A stretch of DNA of 64,000 nt from Anaeromicropila populeti (GCF_900112775.1 NZ_FOYZ01000016.1:24769-88768); one strand, 5' to 3'. Numbered from the stretch's first letter, positions 34,178-43,213 are shown. Notes: generated from the sequence alone by a model not told the origin. A program made the numbers and translations.

Positions 34178-35011
34178 ATGAAAAATAGTAATAAATATTT
34201 AGCATTATATTTAGGAATTTCCTTTGGCTGCTGCTGGGGGGTTGGTCTTGCCTTTATTTTATTTGGAGAGGCACTGACAGCTGTTGTGGGAGAACTAACA
34301 TTAACTCATCCACTTGCAATTATTGCTCTGTACTCACCAAGTATTGCAGGTCTTATTACATATGCAGCTATGGGAGGCATGGATGCGTTAAAGAAAATAT
34401 TGTTTAAATTAATTCCCCAAAAGCAGGATTTGTTTTGGTTTCCAGTTCTTTTTGTAGTATTTGTATTATTTGCTGCAAGTATGCATTACGGGTGTGTTCT
34501 ATTTGGTATTTCATTGCCCAAAATGACATATAGCATACCTAGAATGATTATAGAAGCACTTAGAAATTTAATTGAAGAAACTGGTTTAATAGGTGGTGTG
34601 TTTGGATGGATTGGTTTTTTACTTCCATTTTTTCAAAGTAAATTCAAAAGTCAGACAAAGAGTGCTTTATTAACGGGCTTTATATTTGGATTGTGGGTAC
34701 TTCCTGGATATGTAATATCTTCATTTGGAACTAGCACAGCATATCCATTTTATGTCATACAGCTTATGGCATTTATTTTATTCTTAAGTTATGTGTTCAA
34801 TGTTACAAATGGTAATTTACTTTTATACATTTTTACATTTTGGCTTATGGCTACTGGAAGCCGTCTAAAATTTTATTACTTTATTCCAAGTGTTCAGATT
34901 ATGCAGATTAGTTACTTTATCATTGGAACCATTGTAATACATACTGTTTTTAAAAAGAAAAATATTACGTATACCTTGCAGACGTTTCCAGATTTTTTAG
35001 ATAATAAATAG
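34178..35011 (+). CDS. CPBP-fold membrane protein lacking catalytic residues
   Basis: A 277-aa polytopic membrane protein with about eight hydrophobic segments. The centre aligns with CPBP (Abi/Rce1-like) intramembrane proteases: where active members read EEFGWRGxLLP and then WxLWHLP, this one reads GVFGWIGFLLP and FGLWVLP. Both Glu, the Arg and the His of the active site are therefore replaced. An EE pair a few residues earlier (IEETGLIGG) leaves some alignment doubt. It sits between the extender genes and the thioesterase and could be a non-catalytic immunity or scaffold protein; that role is speculation. Confidence 0.65.
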   Translation: MKNSNKYLALYLGISFGCCWGVGLAFILFGEALTAVVGELTLTHPLAIIALYSPSIAGLITYAAMGGMDALKKILFKLIPQKQDLFWFPVLFVVFVLFAASMHYGCVLFGISLPKMTYSIPRMIIEALRNLIEETGLIGGVFGWIGFLLPFFQSKFKSQTKSALLTGFIFGLWVLPGYVISSFGTSTAYPFYVIQLMAFILFLSYVFNVTNGNLLLYIFTFWLMATGSRLKFYYFIPSVQIMQISYFIIGTIVIHTVFKKKNITYTLQTFPDFLDNK

Positions 35012-35026
35012 AGAGGGTATTGATAA

Positions 35027-35767
35027 ATGGATACAAAAGTTTTGCGAAAAGTGAGACAGGGAAATGGGAAGAAGCAGTTAATTTGTTTTCCTTATTTAGG
35101 GGGATATGCAAGTGCATTTACAGATGTAATCCAGGGTTTGGAGGATGATATAGAAGTATGGGTTGTGAATCCTCCTGGACATGGTGGGTGCAGTATTCCT
35201 TTAAAAGAAAATATAGATTCTCTTATTTCATTTTACTATAGTCAAATAAAAGAAATAATAAAGCCGGAATGTCTTTTTTTTGGACACAGTATGGGAGGAG
35301 TAGTTGCCTATTTTCTGGTACAAAAAATATTGGAATGTAAAGAAGTAGAAACCAGTCATATTCAATTGGCAATATCTGCTTCTGGCATTCCCTCTGAGTT
35401 TGAAAATAAGTCTTATTCAACTTTATCAGATGAGGATTTAATTGCTCATGTAGTTTCGTATGGCGGTATGCCAGATGAGATTCTTGCAGAAAAAAGCTTG
35501 TTAGATTTTTTAGTGCCTGTTTTTCGCGCTGATTTTAAAGTTTTAGAAACAGCAGCTGTACATCTATTTGAAAAAATGGATGTACCTGCTTATATTATAT
35601 GGGGAAATCAGGATAACATTGTTTCGCTTCAGGCGGCTTTACAATGGTCTGAATATTTTAAGAGAGAAATAAAATTAATTATTATAGGAGAGGGGGATCA
35701 TATGTTTTTACATAGTCAGGCACCTGTTGTAGCGGATCATTTAATGAAAATTTTAGTTATGATGTAA
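35027..35767 (+). CDS. Type II thioesterase
   Basis: A 246-aa alpha/beta-hydrolase of the editing thioesterase family found beside NRPS and PKS genes. The nucleophile is S88 in FGHSMGG, with D196 in WGNQDN and H225 in GDHMFLH completing the triad, and the N-terminal FPYLGGYASAF is typical. It should clear misprimed or stalled groups from carrier domains. No type I thioesterase exists in the synthetases, so a part in product release cannot be excluded. It is the last gene of the biosynthetic run. Confidence 0.92.
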   Translation: MDTKVLRKVRQGNGKKQLICFPYLGGYASAFTDVIQGLEDDIEVWVVNPPGHGGCSIPLKENIDSLISFYYSQIKEIIKPECLFFGHSMGGVVAYFLVQKILECKEVETSHIQLAISASGIPSEFENKSYSTLSDEDLIAHVVSYGGMPDEILAEKSLLDFLVPVFRADFKVLETAAVHLFEKMDVPAYIIWGNQDNIVSLQAALQWSEYFKREIKLIIIGEGDHMFLHSQAPVVADHLMKILVMM

Positions 35768-35802
35768 CCTTATGTATTTTTAAGTAAATAAGAAAAGCGT
35801 GA

Positions 35803-35831
35803 TTGACTATTATTGGAAAGAATGTTATACT
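35803..35831 (+). promoter_or_regulatory. Promoter of the TetR-exporter operon
   Basis: TTGACT at 35803-35808, a 17-base spacer and TATACT at 35826-35831 make a strong sigma-A promoter. It begins 36 bases after the thioesterase stop and lies inside the longest open frame of the TetR gene, which is why a later start is chosen for that gene. Confidence 0.8.
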
Positions 35832-35835
35832 TTTA

Positions 35836-35860
35836 TTATAGACCAACGGTCGGTCTATAA
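35836..35860 (+). promoter_or_regulatory. Palindromic TetR-type operator
   Basis: TTATAGACC (35836-35844) and GGTCTATAA (35852-35860) are perfect inverted 9-base arms around a 7-base centre. The site starts 5 bases after the -10 box and covers the expected transcription start. The arms resemble the GACC/GGTC half-sites of TetR/AcrR-family operators. It implies repression by the adjacent regulator. Confidence 0.82.
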
Positions 35861-35876
35861 TAGGAGGTATTTATAT

Positions 35877-36518
35877 ATGAAGGAATCAAAAAAGACAGAA
35901 GAACGGAAAAAAGAGATACTGGATATTGCAGAACATCTTTTTCAGACAAAAGGATATGCAGAAACTACCATTATTGATATTTTAGAAGAAGTAGGAATAG
36001 CCAAAGGAACTTTTTATTATTATTTTAAGTCAAAAGAGGAGGTTATGAATTCTATTGTGCTTCGTTGTATGGAAAATGGTGTGTCAGAAGCAAAAGAAAT
36101 TGCAGTAAATCAGGAAATATCAATATATGAAAAAGTGGTTAGGATTTTCATGTCATTAGGATCTATGGCACGTCCTAAAGATCAAATTATTGAAAAATTA
36201 CAGCAGAAACATAGTGCAGAGATGCATCAGAAAAGCATTGTGGAAACTATTTTACAATTGACACCAGTACTGAATCAGGTAGTAGAACAAGGGATAGCAG
36301 AAGGTGAATTTACAACTCCTTTTCCCAAGGAAACCATCGAGTTTTTATTATCTTCCTGTCTGGTTTTGTTTGATGAGGGAATTATCCGGTGGACATCTGA
36401 GGAGAAGATAAAAAAAATAGAAGCCTTTTCTTGCATTGCAGAGAGAACATTAGGGGCAGAAAAAGGAAGTTTTCAGTGTATTTGCCAGTTGTATCAGATG
36501 ATACAAAATAAAAAATGA
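35877..36518 (+). CDS. TetR/AcrR-family transcriptional regulator
   Basis: A 213-aa regulator with an N-terminal helix-turn-helix (ILDIAEHLF, TTIIDILEEVGIAKGTFYYYFKSKEE) and a helical ligand-binding C-terminal domain. The ATG at 35877 follows AGGAGG at 35862-35867; the in-frame GTG at 35799 lies upstream of the promoter and operator and is rejected. It probably represses its own operon with the MFS and ABC exporters and responds to the cluster product or a related membrane-active compound. Confidence 0.92.
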   Translation: MKESKKTEERKKEILDIAEHLFQTKGYAETTIIDILEEVGIAKGTFYYYFKSKEEVMNSIVLRCMENGVSEAKEIAVNQEISIYEKVVRIFMSLGSMARPKDQIIEKLQQKHSAEMHQKSIVETILQLTPVLNQVVEQGIAEGEFTTPFPKETIEFLLSSCLVLFDEGIIRWTSEEKIKKIEAFSCIAERTLGAEKGSFQCICQLYQMIQNKK

Positions 36519-36534
36519 ACTAAGAGGTAAAGGT

Positions 36535-37818
36535 ATGGAAAATGAAAAAAATAAATCATTTCATAAGTTTCTTATTATTTGGCTGGGTGAACTAATATCT
36601 TGTATTGGCACAGGATTAACGGCATTTGGTCTACAGAATTATGTATTTCATAATATGCAGACGGCTACTAGTGTTTCTCTTGTAGTCCTTTGTTCTTTTT
36701 TGCCAACCGTTCTCTTAAGCCCTGTCGGTGGAGTTCTTGCAGATCGATTTGACAGACGTCTTATGATGATTTTAGGTGACTTATTATCTGCTTCTGGATT
36801 AATATTTATATTAATATTGATCTTAGATGGAGAAATTCATTTGTGGCAAATCTGCATAGGTGTTACAATCAGTGCAGTCTTTGCAGCGTTAATGGAGCCT
36901 GCCTATCGGGCTACGGTAACGGATTTATTAACGGAAGACCAGTATTCAAAAGCAAGTGGATTAGTGCAGCTGGCATCCTCAGCTAAATATCTGGTTTCTC
37001 CAGTAATTGCAGGTTTCATTATGCATGCTTTTAATATAAAAGTAATTCTATGTATTGATATACTAACTTGTGCCACTACTGTGCTTGCAACCTTGTTCGT
37101 AAAAAATAATTTAGAAACAGTAAAGAAAAATGTACAGAAACAAAGCTTTATTAAAGAATTAAAGGAAGGCTGGTCAGCAGTAAGGGAATCTCAAGGGGTA
37201 TTTATTCTAATTATCTTAATTTCAGTTGTAACATTTTATACAGGATTTATACAAACCTTATTTACGCCAATGATTCTTTCTTTTTCCAATTCAAAAACAT
37301 TAGGAATTGTAGAATCGGTTGGTGCTATTGGCATGCTTATCAGCAGTCTGCTTATCGGTATGTTTACAATTACGAAAAAATATTCTAGAGAATTAGTGCT
37401 TGGAATAGGCGCTATGGGTGTATTTGTAATACTGCTGGGGTTAAAGCCAGATATTTATTTTATTATAGGGGCAGCATTTTTACTTTTTGCATCTCTTCCA
37501 TTTATAAATAGCGCAACTGAAGTGCTGATACGAAAATCAATTGCAAATGAAAAGCAGGGAAGAGTTTGGGGAATGGTAGGAATTATTTCACAGTTAGGGT
37601 ATATTTGCGCATATGCCATTGCAGGAATATTAGCAGATCATGTATTTAATCCACTGCTTATGGAGGGAGGAGCATTGGTGTCTTCTTTTGGTAAAGTTTT
37701 TGGGACTGGGGAAGGCAGAGGAATCGGGTTATTAATTTCGGTTTCAGGTGTACTCTTAATTGTTATGGGGGTAGTGATTTCAAAGGTTAAATCAATTAAA
37801 CAATTAGAAGGAAATTAG
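36535..37818 (+). CDS. MFS efflux transporter
   Basis: A 427-aa major facilitator protein with about 12 hydrophobic segments and the loop 2-3 signature GGVLADRFDRR. It resembles the drug/macrolide efflux (MefA-like) branch. It starts 16 bases after the tetR stop and is probably co-transcribed with it. Export of the cluster product or self-resistance is the likely role, from position. Confidence 0.88.
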   Translation: MENEKNKSFHKFLIIWLGELISCIGTGLTAFGLQNYVFHNMQTATSVSLVVLCSFLPTVLLSPVGGVLADRFDRRLMMILGDLLSASGLIFILILILDGEIHLWQICIGVTISAVFAALMEPAYRATVTDLLTEDQYSKASGLVQLASSAKYLVSPVIAGFIMHAFNIKVILCIDILTCATTVLATLFVKNNLETVKKNVQKQSFIKELKEGWSAVRESQGVFILIILISVVTFYTGFIQTLFTPMILSFSNSKTLGIVESVGAIGMLISSLLIGMFTITKKYSRELVLGIGAMGVFVILLGLKPDIYFIIGAAFLLFASLPFINSATEVLIRKSIANEKQGRVWGMVGIISQLGYICAYAIAGILADHVFNPLLMEGGALVSSFGKVFGTGEGRGIGLLISVSGVLLIVMGVVISKVKSIKQLEGN

Positions 37819-37849
37819 TTTTTCAGTTTGTCAGAGAGGAGAAAAACAG

Positions 37850-40237
37850 GTGTTACTTAAAATAGTAAAAAAGGGTTTTCTACGAAAAAAAATCATTACA
37901 ACAGCCTTGTTTATTTTTATTATGTTATCAACGCTGCTTGTAGCAAGTGGTACTTCTGTTATTATACAATTATGCCAGTCATTAAATTATTTGTTTGTAA
38001 AGGCAGATTTACCTCATTATATTCAAATGCATGGTGAAGCTTTAAGTCAGACAGAGCGAGAGGCAATCGAAAAATTTGCAGCAGATAATCAGTTAGTAAT
38101 GGATCAGCAAACTAGTGAGCTGTTAAATATTTATAGTTCTAATTTGTATTTAAAAGATATGGATACAGCAGAAGTAAATAGTGTTATGGATGTTTCTTTT
38201 GTAAAGCAAAATGAAAGATTTGATTATTTATTAAATTTGGATAATAAAATAGTGGAAGTTGCGCAAGGAAATATCGCAGTACCTGTTTATTATATGCAGC
38301 TAAAAGATATGAAACTGGGAGATTCTATAAAGGTTTCAGATGGTTCTTTTGAAATGACTTTTACTATATCAGATTTTGTACGTGATGCGCAAATGAATTC
38401 GTCTATGATTAGTTCAAAACGGTTTGTGATGAATGAAGCAGATTATCAGTTACTGAGAAATAATATTGATAGGGTGGGAGCATTTGAGTATGAAATTGAA
38501 TTTAAGCTGAATAACTTGGAATTAAACGGGATTCATTTTTCGGATATAAACAAATTATCTGAATTTTCTAATGAATATCAGGCAGCAGATCTTCCGAATA
38601 AAGGAACAGAAATTACTTATCACGTTTTATTATTAATGAATGCCATATCTGATGGTCTTGTTGCAGTAGTAATTATTATTATCAGTATTTTGCTGATTTT
38701 CATTTCTCTGTTTTGTTTGAGGTTTACCATACTGGCAACGTTAGAAGAAGAATACAGAGAAATTGGCGTAATGAAAGCAATCGGAATAGGAAGAAAGGAT
38801 CTTCGGAAAATTTACTTATCTAAGTATAAAGTAATGGCAGCTGCGGGTGCTGTACTTGGTTATGTTGTTTCTTTTCTTGTGCAGAAAGTGTTTACCAAAA
38901 ATATTTTACTTTATATGGGAACTGCTCCTGTTTCAGCAATACAGATTGTCATTCCCCTATTAGCAGTATTTATTATTTTTCTTGTAATTATACAGTTTTG
39001 TAAGCATGTACTTAAAAAATTTGATAAAATTTCAGCAGTTGAGGCAATTCGTTCTGGAACTATGGGAGAAAAGGAAAGCAATCGTCTGCAATTAAAAATC
39101 AGCAAAAGCAAGGTTATGAATATTAATATTCTGTTGGGAATAAAAGATGTACTTGGAAGGCTTAAATTATTTCGGCTTTTATTTTTCATTTTCTTTTTAT
39201 CCGCTTTTATTATTATTGTTCCAGTAAATTTTTTGAATACCCTACAGTCACCTGAATTTATATCCTATATGGGTGTAGGAAGAAGTGATTTGCGATTTGA
39301 TTTGCAGCAGTCAGAGGATATTGACCAGCGGTTTCAAGAAGTGGTTTCCTATATACAGGATGATGAGGATATTACCACATCTGCCCAATTTGTTACCTGC
39401 CGCTATCAGGTATTGGGGGAAGGAGATATATGGGAAAATATTAATGTAGAAATAGGAGATTTTTCCGTTTTTCCGTTAAAGTATCTAGAGGGTGCTGCTC
39501 CTGCTAATGAAAACGAAATTGCGCTTTCTACATTGAATGCCAGTGGCTTAAAGAAAGGGGTAGGAGATACCTTAATTATTCAGATAGGCGAACAGCAGAA
39601 GGAATTAACAGTATGTGGAATTTATCAAGATATAACAAATGGTGGGAAGACAGCAAAAGCAATGTTTTCATATAATGAGGATTCTGTGCTTTGGTATGTG
39701 ATAAGTGCAGATGTAACTGCTTCCACAAGCATTCAGGAAAAAGTGAAAGAATACTCGCAAAGTTTTGATAAAGTTAAGGTTACAAATATTGATGACTATA
39801 TTAAACAGACATTAAGTGCAACGATAAATCAGATTAAGCTTTTGGTTATGCTGGCATTTTTAATAGCTGTGTTTATAGCGGTATTAATTACTTCATTATT
39901 TTTAAAGATGCTGACAGCCAAGGATTCTTCTCAGATTGCAATTATGAAAAGTTTGGGATTTCCTATTAGTGGAATTCGGGTTCAATATGTTACCAAAACA
40001 TTGCTTGTGTTGGCAGTGGGAATTATTTTAGGTACAATTGCTGCCAATACACTAGGAGAAGGACTGGTAAGTACATTTATGTCTGCTGTGGGAGCCTCCA
40101 AAATAGAATTTATTATTAATCCATGGATGTCTTATTTACTTTGTCCATGTGTATTAATTCTAACGGTTGTCATAACCACCTTTTTGAGTGTACTATCAAT
40201 TGGAAAATTCAGTATTACAAAAACGATTGTAGAATAG
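37850..40237 (+). CDS. FtsX/MacB-type ABC transporter permease
   Basis: A 795-aa permease: an N-terminal membrane helix, a large extracytoplasmic region, three helices in the FtsX arrangement (residues about 265-390), a second extracytoplasmic region, then three C-terminal helices. The short stretches EIGVMKAIGIG and QIAIMKSLGF in the two membrane halves are typical FtsX-fold coupling motifs. Start is GTG 37850, with AGAGGAG upstream. It pairs with the ATPase 13 bases downstream. Such pairs in Firmicutes often export or resist peptide antibiotics. Confidence 0.9.
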   Translation: MLLKIVKKGFLRKKIITTALFIFIMLSTLLVASGTSVIIQLCQSLNYLFVKADLPHYIQMHGEALSQTEREAIEKFAADNQLVMDQQTSELLNIYSSNLYLKDMDTAEVNSVMDVSFVKQNERFDYLLNLDNKIVEVAQGNIAVPVYYMQLKDMKLGDSIKVSDGSFEMTFTISDFVRDAQMNSSMISSKRFVMNEADYQLLRNNIDRVGAFEYEIEFKLNNLELNGIHFSDINKLSEFSNEYQAADLPNKGTEITYHVLLLMNAISDGLVAVVIIIISILLIFISLFCLRFTILATLEEEYREIGVMKAIGIGRKDLRKIYLSKYKVMAAAGAVLGYVVSFLVQKVFTKNILLYMGTAPVSAIQIVIPLLAVFIIFLVIIQFCKHVLKKFDKISAVEAIRSGTMGEKESNRLQLKISKSKVMNINILLGIKDVLGRLKLFRLLFFIFFLSAFIIIVPVNFLNTLQSPEFISYMGVGRSDLRFDLQQSEDIDQRFQEVVSYIQDDEDITTSAQFVTCRYQVLGEGDIWENINVEIGDFSVFPLKYLEGAAPANENEIALSTLNASGLKKGVGDTLIIQIGEQQKELTVCGIYQDITNGGKTAKAMFSYNEDSVLWYVISADVTASTSIQEKVKEYSQSFDKVKVTNIDDYIKQTLSATINQIKLLVMLAFLIAVFIAVLITSLFLKMLTAKDSSQIAIMKSLGFPISGIRVQYVTKTLLVLAVGIILGTIAANTLGEGLVSTFMSAVGASKIEFIINPWMSYLLCPCVLILTVVITTFLSVLSIGKFSITKTIVE

Positions 40238-40250
40238 GAGGAAGCATCTT

Positions 40251-41015
40251 ATGGAAAACATTTTGGAGGCAAAAGGATTAAGTAAATCTTTCGAAAGTGG
40301 AAAAAACAAATCAGTTGAAATTTTAAAAAATATAAGTCTGGATATAAAAAAAGGAGAATTTGTGTCGGTTATGGGGCCGTCAGGTTCTGGAAAATCTACT
40401 TTGCTTTATAGTATAAGTGGAATGGATGGGATTACATCGGGAAGTATTCTATTTGGAGGAAAAGAAATAGAAAAACTTTCGGAAGGAGAATTGTCTTCTC
40501 TTAGACTTCATAAAATGGGATTTATTTTTCAGCAAAGTCATCTTCTTAAGGACTTAAATATTTTTGATAATATTGTTTTGTCTGCTTATTTGGCAAAAGA
40601 AAACAGTCGTGAGATGGTAAATAATAGGGCAAGGGATCTTATGAAAAAAACGGGTATTGAACAGCTTGCAGATCATGATATTACCCAGGCTTCTGGGGGG
40701 CAGCTGCAAAGAGTAGGAATATGCAGGGCTTTAATAAATAACCCAGATATTGTATTTGGAGATGAGCCTACAGGTGCACTGAACTCTAAGGCTACACGTG
40801 AGATTATGGAAATTTTAAAAAATATTAATGAAGCTGGTACAACCATTTTACTTGTAACGCATGATGCGAAAGTTGCAGCCAGAACAGAGCGAATTCTTTT
40901 TATGCTGGACGGCAGTATAGCAGGGGAGTTTAATCTTGGGAAATATGATGGAAAAGAATCTTTACAGGTGCGAGAAGAGCGGCTGGCATCCTGGCTTGTA
41001 AAGATGGGATTTTAA
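40251..41015 (+). CDS. ABC transporter ATP-binding protein (MacB/LolD-like)
   Basis: A 254-aa ATPase with Walker A GPSGSGKST, the Q-loop in IFQQSH, signature ASGGQLQRV, Walker B DIVFGDEPTGALN and the H-loop in LVTHD. It energises the preceding FtsX-type permease. AGGAGG lies 10 bases before ATG 40251. It closes the exporter operon. Confidence 0.95.
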   Translation: MENILEAKGLSKSFESGKNKSVEILKNISLDIKKGEFVSVMGPSGSGKSTLLYSISGMDGITSGSILFGGKEIEKLSEGELSSLRLHKMGFIFQQSHLLKDLNIFDNIVLSAYLAKENSREMVNNRARDLMKKTGIEQLADHDITQASGGQLQRVGICRALINNPDIVFGDEPTGALNSKATREIMEILKNINEAGTTILLVTHDAKVAARTERILFMLDGSIAGEFNLGKYDGKESLQVREERLASWLVKMGF

Positions 41016-41073
41016 ATAGGTAAAAAAGGATAAGTAATGTTTTTTTAGAAAACGAAAGATAAGAGTAAAGTAT

Positions 41074-41118
41074 CCTGTTTGATTGATGGTATAAGTCAAT
41101 TAGACAGGAGACTTTTGC
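41074..41118 (+). terminator. Possible terminator after the ABC genes
   Basis: CCTGTTTGATTG (41074-41085) can pair with CAATTAGACAGG (41097-41108) with G-U pairs around an 11-base loop. It is followed by AGACTTTTG, which is a poor T-run. It is a weak candidate at the right place. Confidence 0.4.
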
Positions 41119-41398
41119 AACTCACTTTTCTTGATTGTTGCTATTGCAGATTGGGTAAAGGGAAGCAAATCACAATAACCACGAAGTAGATTATTGACAG
41201 TGGATAGAACTTCCGTCGAATAGACTTCTTTTGACGGGGTCTGGTTTTCCTCGTTGTCATTAAAAAAATAATCGTAAACTTCTGTCCAATTCCCAGTGCC
41301 GTCGCAAAATCCTCCTGCGTATCGTATAATTCTTTTATTTTTCCCAACAGTCTGCTATAGTCATACAGAACTACCGATAATCCATTTTTTTCATTCAG
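41100..41398 (-). pseudogene. Decayed phage-type (DUF739-like) gene fragments
   Basis: On the minus strand a frame reads LYDYSRLLGKIKELYDTQED, then FATALGI, strongly like the N-terminal helix-turn-helix of DUF739/phage repressor-like proteins, but it has no proper start. Near 41285 the similarity ends and a different minus-strand frame continues for about 60 codons, starting KVYDYFFNDNEE and ending SELQKSPV with a stop at 41100-41102. Two frames, no ribosome site and no promoter suggest a frameshifted or recombined remnant of mobile DNA. Confidence 0.45.
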
Positions 41399-41500
41399 AT
41401 GTATCTGCTCCTGTTTCTCTTTCTACCATGCTCCCCACAGGATTTTGACCAAGTCCTGTAAGCAGGCTTGTGGTTGTAAAACTAGCAGCAACCACGTTCT

Positions 41501-41511
41501 GGGGGGGGGGG
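41501..41511 (+). repeat. Run of 11 G
   Basis: An uninterrupted tract of 11 G residues, exceptional in this AT-rich DNA. It falls in the decayed interval, where reading frames change. It may be a slippage-prone tract or an assembly error. Confidence 0.8.
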
Positions 41512-41786
41512 ATATACTAATAAAGGGGTTGTTGTAATACAAAACAATCTGCGGCCGGATTATCGTGTGGTTGGATGCTTTCCAGTCACAGGTATTCAAC
41601 TGTTTTGTATAAATCCAATTATAAGAGATAAATGGAAAGTTTCAATATGATAGGATTATTTAACTGCTATAACGGCTTATTTTACATTGAAAATAAGCAA
41701 AAACGGACGATTTTACCATTCAACAAATATAAAATGTAAGTTGCTGCTTTTATTTGATTAAATACCCCTAAAATAACAATATTTTA

Positions 41787-41815
41787 TTGAATGTTTTGTC
41801 TTAATATGATATTAT
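41787..41815 (+). promoter_or_regulatory. Candidate promoter of agrCA
   Basis: TTGAAT at 41787-41792, 17 bases, TATTAT at 41810-41815. It is about 80 bases upstream of the histidine kinase start and the best promoter match in the interval. Confidence 0.5.
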
Positions 41816-41893
41816 TTTATTGGATAATTTTCACAGTGATTTTGTTGCTTGCTAATTTCATTTATAGCATTATTGGATAAGGAGGCTGCATTT

Positions 41894-43213
41894 TTGAACG
41901 TTCTAGGTATTTTGGCTCTTTGTTTAATTTATTTAATTGAGCCTTTTGTATGGCTAAAATCCATGTATGCCATACACCCAACTCATAAAAAGAAGGTACA
42001 GTTTATCCTAGTCTTTTTTGGTGATTATTTACTTGGTATTATAAAACAATATTTTGCTTTTAACTATTCTTATGGTTTACTAGATTTGTTATTTACAGTT
42101 GCTATTACCATTTATATTTTATTCTTTACCACTACTATGTTTGAAAATAAGCTTTACAAGAAATTAATTAGTATAGGAATTTTTAGTCTATGTATATTGA
42201 TAACGGAAGTAGTTTCAATTGGTATTATTACTACGGTATTTCAAGCAGAATTAAATCGAGTATCTGATTTTGGCTTATTGAATATTTTAACTACCTTATT
42301 AGCCAATATATTGTTAGCTCTTTTGTGCAATTTTGTTGTATTTTGTCAGCCTAATAAAATAATAGCAGGGTTACTTAAAAGGAAAGAAATTGTACCTATT
42401 ATGCTGGTAATGATAGCAATAGAAATTCCGTTAATTCCAATTTTTAACCATTCAGATATAATGAAAAGCAACATAAATGTATTTATTTTGTCTTGTATAG
42501 TTCAATTTATTTTGTTTAGTGTTGCCCTATATATAGCATTTCTTATTCAGCAGCAACTAAAAAGGGTAAAGGAAATAGAGGAAGAACTGGAGCAGACAAA
42601 AAAAATTATGGATCTGACTGTCAAACTAAGAGATTTAAAGCATGATATGTCGTTCCATGTAAATATGATTCAAAACTTTGTTTACCAAAAGGAATATGAC
42701 GCCTTGTTTCAGTACATACAAACTGCTTTTACCAATGTTGCAATGGCAGAGGATGTTTTCACCCTATCGGATCGTTCCGTTTCTCTCACGTTGAATCTGA
42801 TGGCACAGAAGGCGAGGCAGGAGAAAATAAAGTTTACCCATATGATAACGGTCAGTGACTTTCTGCTCCCATCCAGTGAAATATGCAGTTTGCTTTCTAA
42901 CATTATAACCAATGCCATGGAAGCCTGCGCGCAGCTTGAGGAAGAACAGCGTTATGTTTCTTTAGAGCTTATCCAGGAACCAACAGGTTACTTTATACGT
43001 TGTATTAATCCTTACCAGAACAAGCCTAATTTTCAATGCGGAAAACTGACTACCAGTAAAGGGGATTATGAAAACCATGGATATGGATTAGGCATTATTA
43101 AAAATATTACGGAAAGAAACAATGGCATCACAAAGATTAGTGTACATGAACTTTCCTTTGAACTATATTGTTTTATACCAAATATAAAAAGGAGGCAGCG
43201 ACATGAATTCTAG
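41894..43213 (+). CDS. agrC: AgrC-like sensor histidine kinase (GHKL family)
   Basis: A ~439-aa membrane kinase: six or seven hydrophobic segments in residues 1-210, a coiled linker (EIEEELEQTKK), the phospho-acceptor LKHDMSFH with H250, and a C-terminal GHKL ATPase domain with NIITNAMEAC (N box) and HGYGLGIIKN (G box). This architecture senses cyclic autoinducer peptides. TTG 41894 is chosen because AAGGAGG at 41879-41885 lies 8 bases upstream; the longer frame would start before that site. The gene overlaps the response regulator by 11 bases. Confidence 0.88.
   Translation: MNVLGILALCLIYLIEPFVWLKSMYAIHPTHKKKVQFILVFFGDYLLGIIKQYFAFNYSYGLLDLLFTVAITIYILFFTTTMFENKLYKKLISIGIFSLCILITEVVSIGIITTVFQAELNRVSDFGLLNILTTLLANILLALLCNFVVFCQPNKIIAGLLKRKEIVPIMLVMIAIEIPLIPIFNHSDIMKSNINVFILSCIVQFILFSVALYIAFLIQQQLKRVKEIEEELEQTKKIMDLTVKLRDLKHDMSFHVNMIQNFVYQKEYDALFQYIQTAFTNVAMAEDVFTLSDRSVSLTLNLMAQKARQEKIKFTHMITVSDFLLPSSEICSLLSNIITNAMEACAQLEEEQRYVSLELIQEPTGYFIRCINPYQNKPNFQCGKLTTSKGDYENHGYGLGIIKNITERNNGITKISVHELSFELYCFIPNIKRRQRHEF

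Larger units (their letters stand above)
41391..41893. other. Gene-poor interval with further protein fragments
   Basis: About 500 bases without an intact gene. On the minus strand a frame ending at 41391 reads TTTSLLTGLGQNPVGSMVER and stops. On the plus strand about 41520-41650 a fragment reads NLRPDYRVVGCFPVTGIQLF before a stop. Both look like real but broken coding DNA of unknown origin. An inverted repeat (GCTTATTTT 41675-41683 and AAAATAAGC 41690-41698) and the agrC promoter complete the interval. Base composition is less AT-rich than the flanks in 41400-41600. Confidence 0.4.

Noticed and set aside
35799..35876. N-terminal 26-codon extension of the TetR regulator from GTG 35799
   Set aside because: It would span the promoter and operator, and a proper AGGAGG precedes ATG 35877.
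41849..41893. Longer AgrC start at 41849
   Set aside because: The AAGGAGG at 41879-41885 is positioned for TTG 41894 and would be internal to the longer form.
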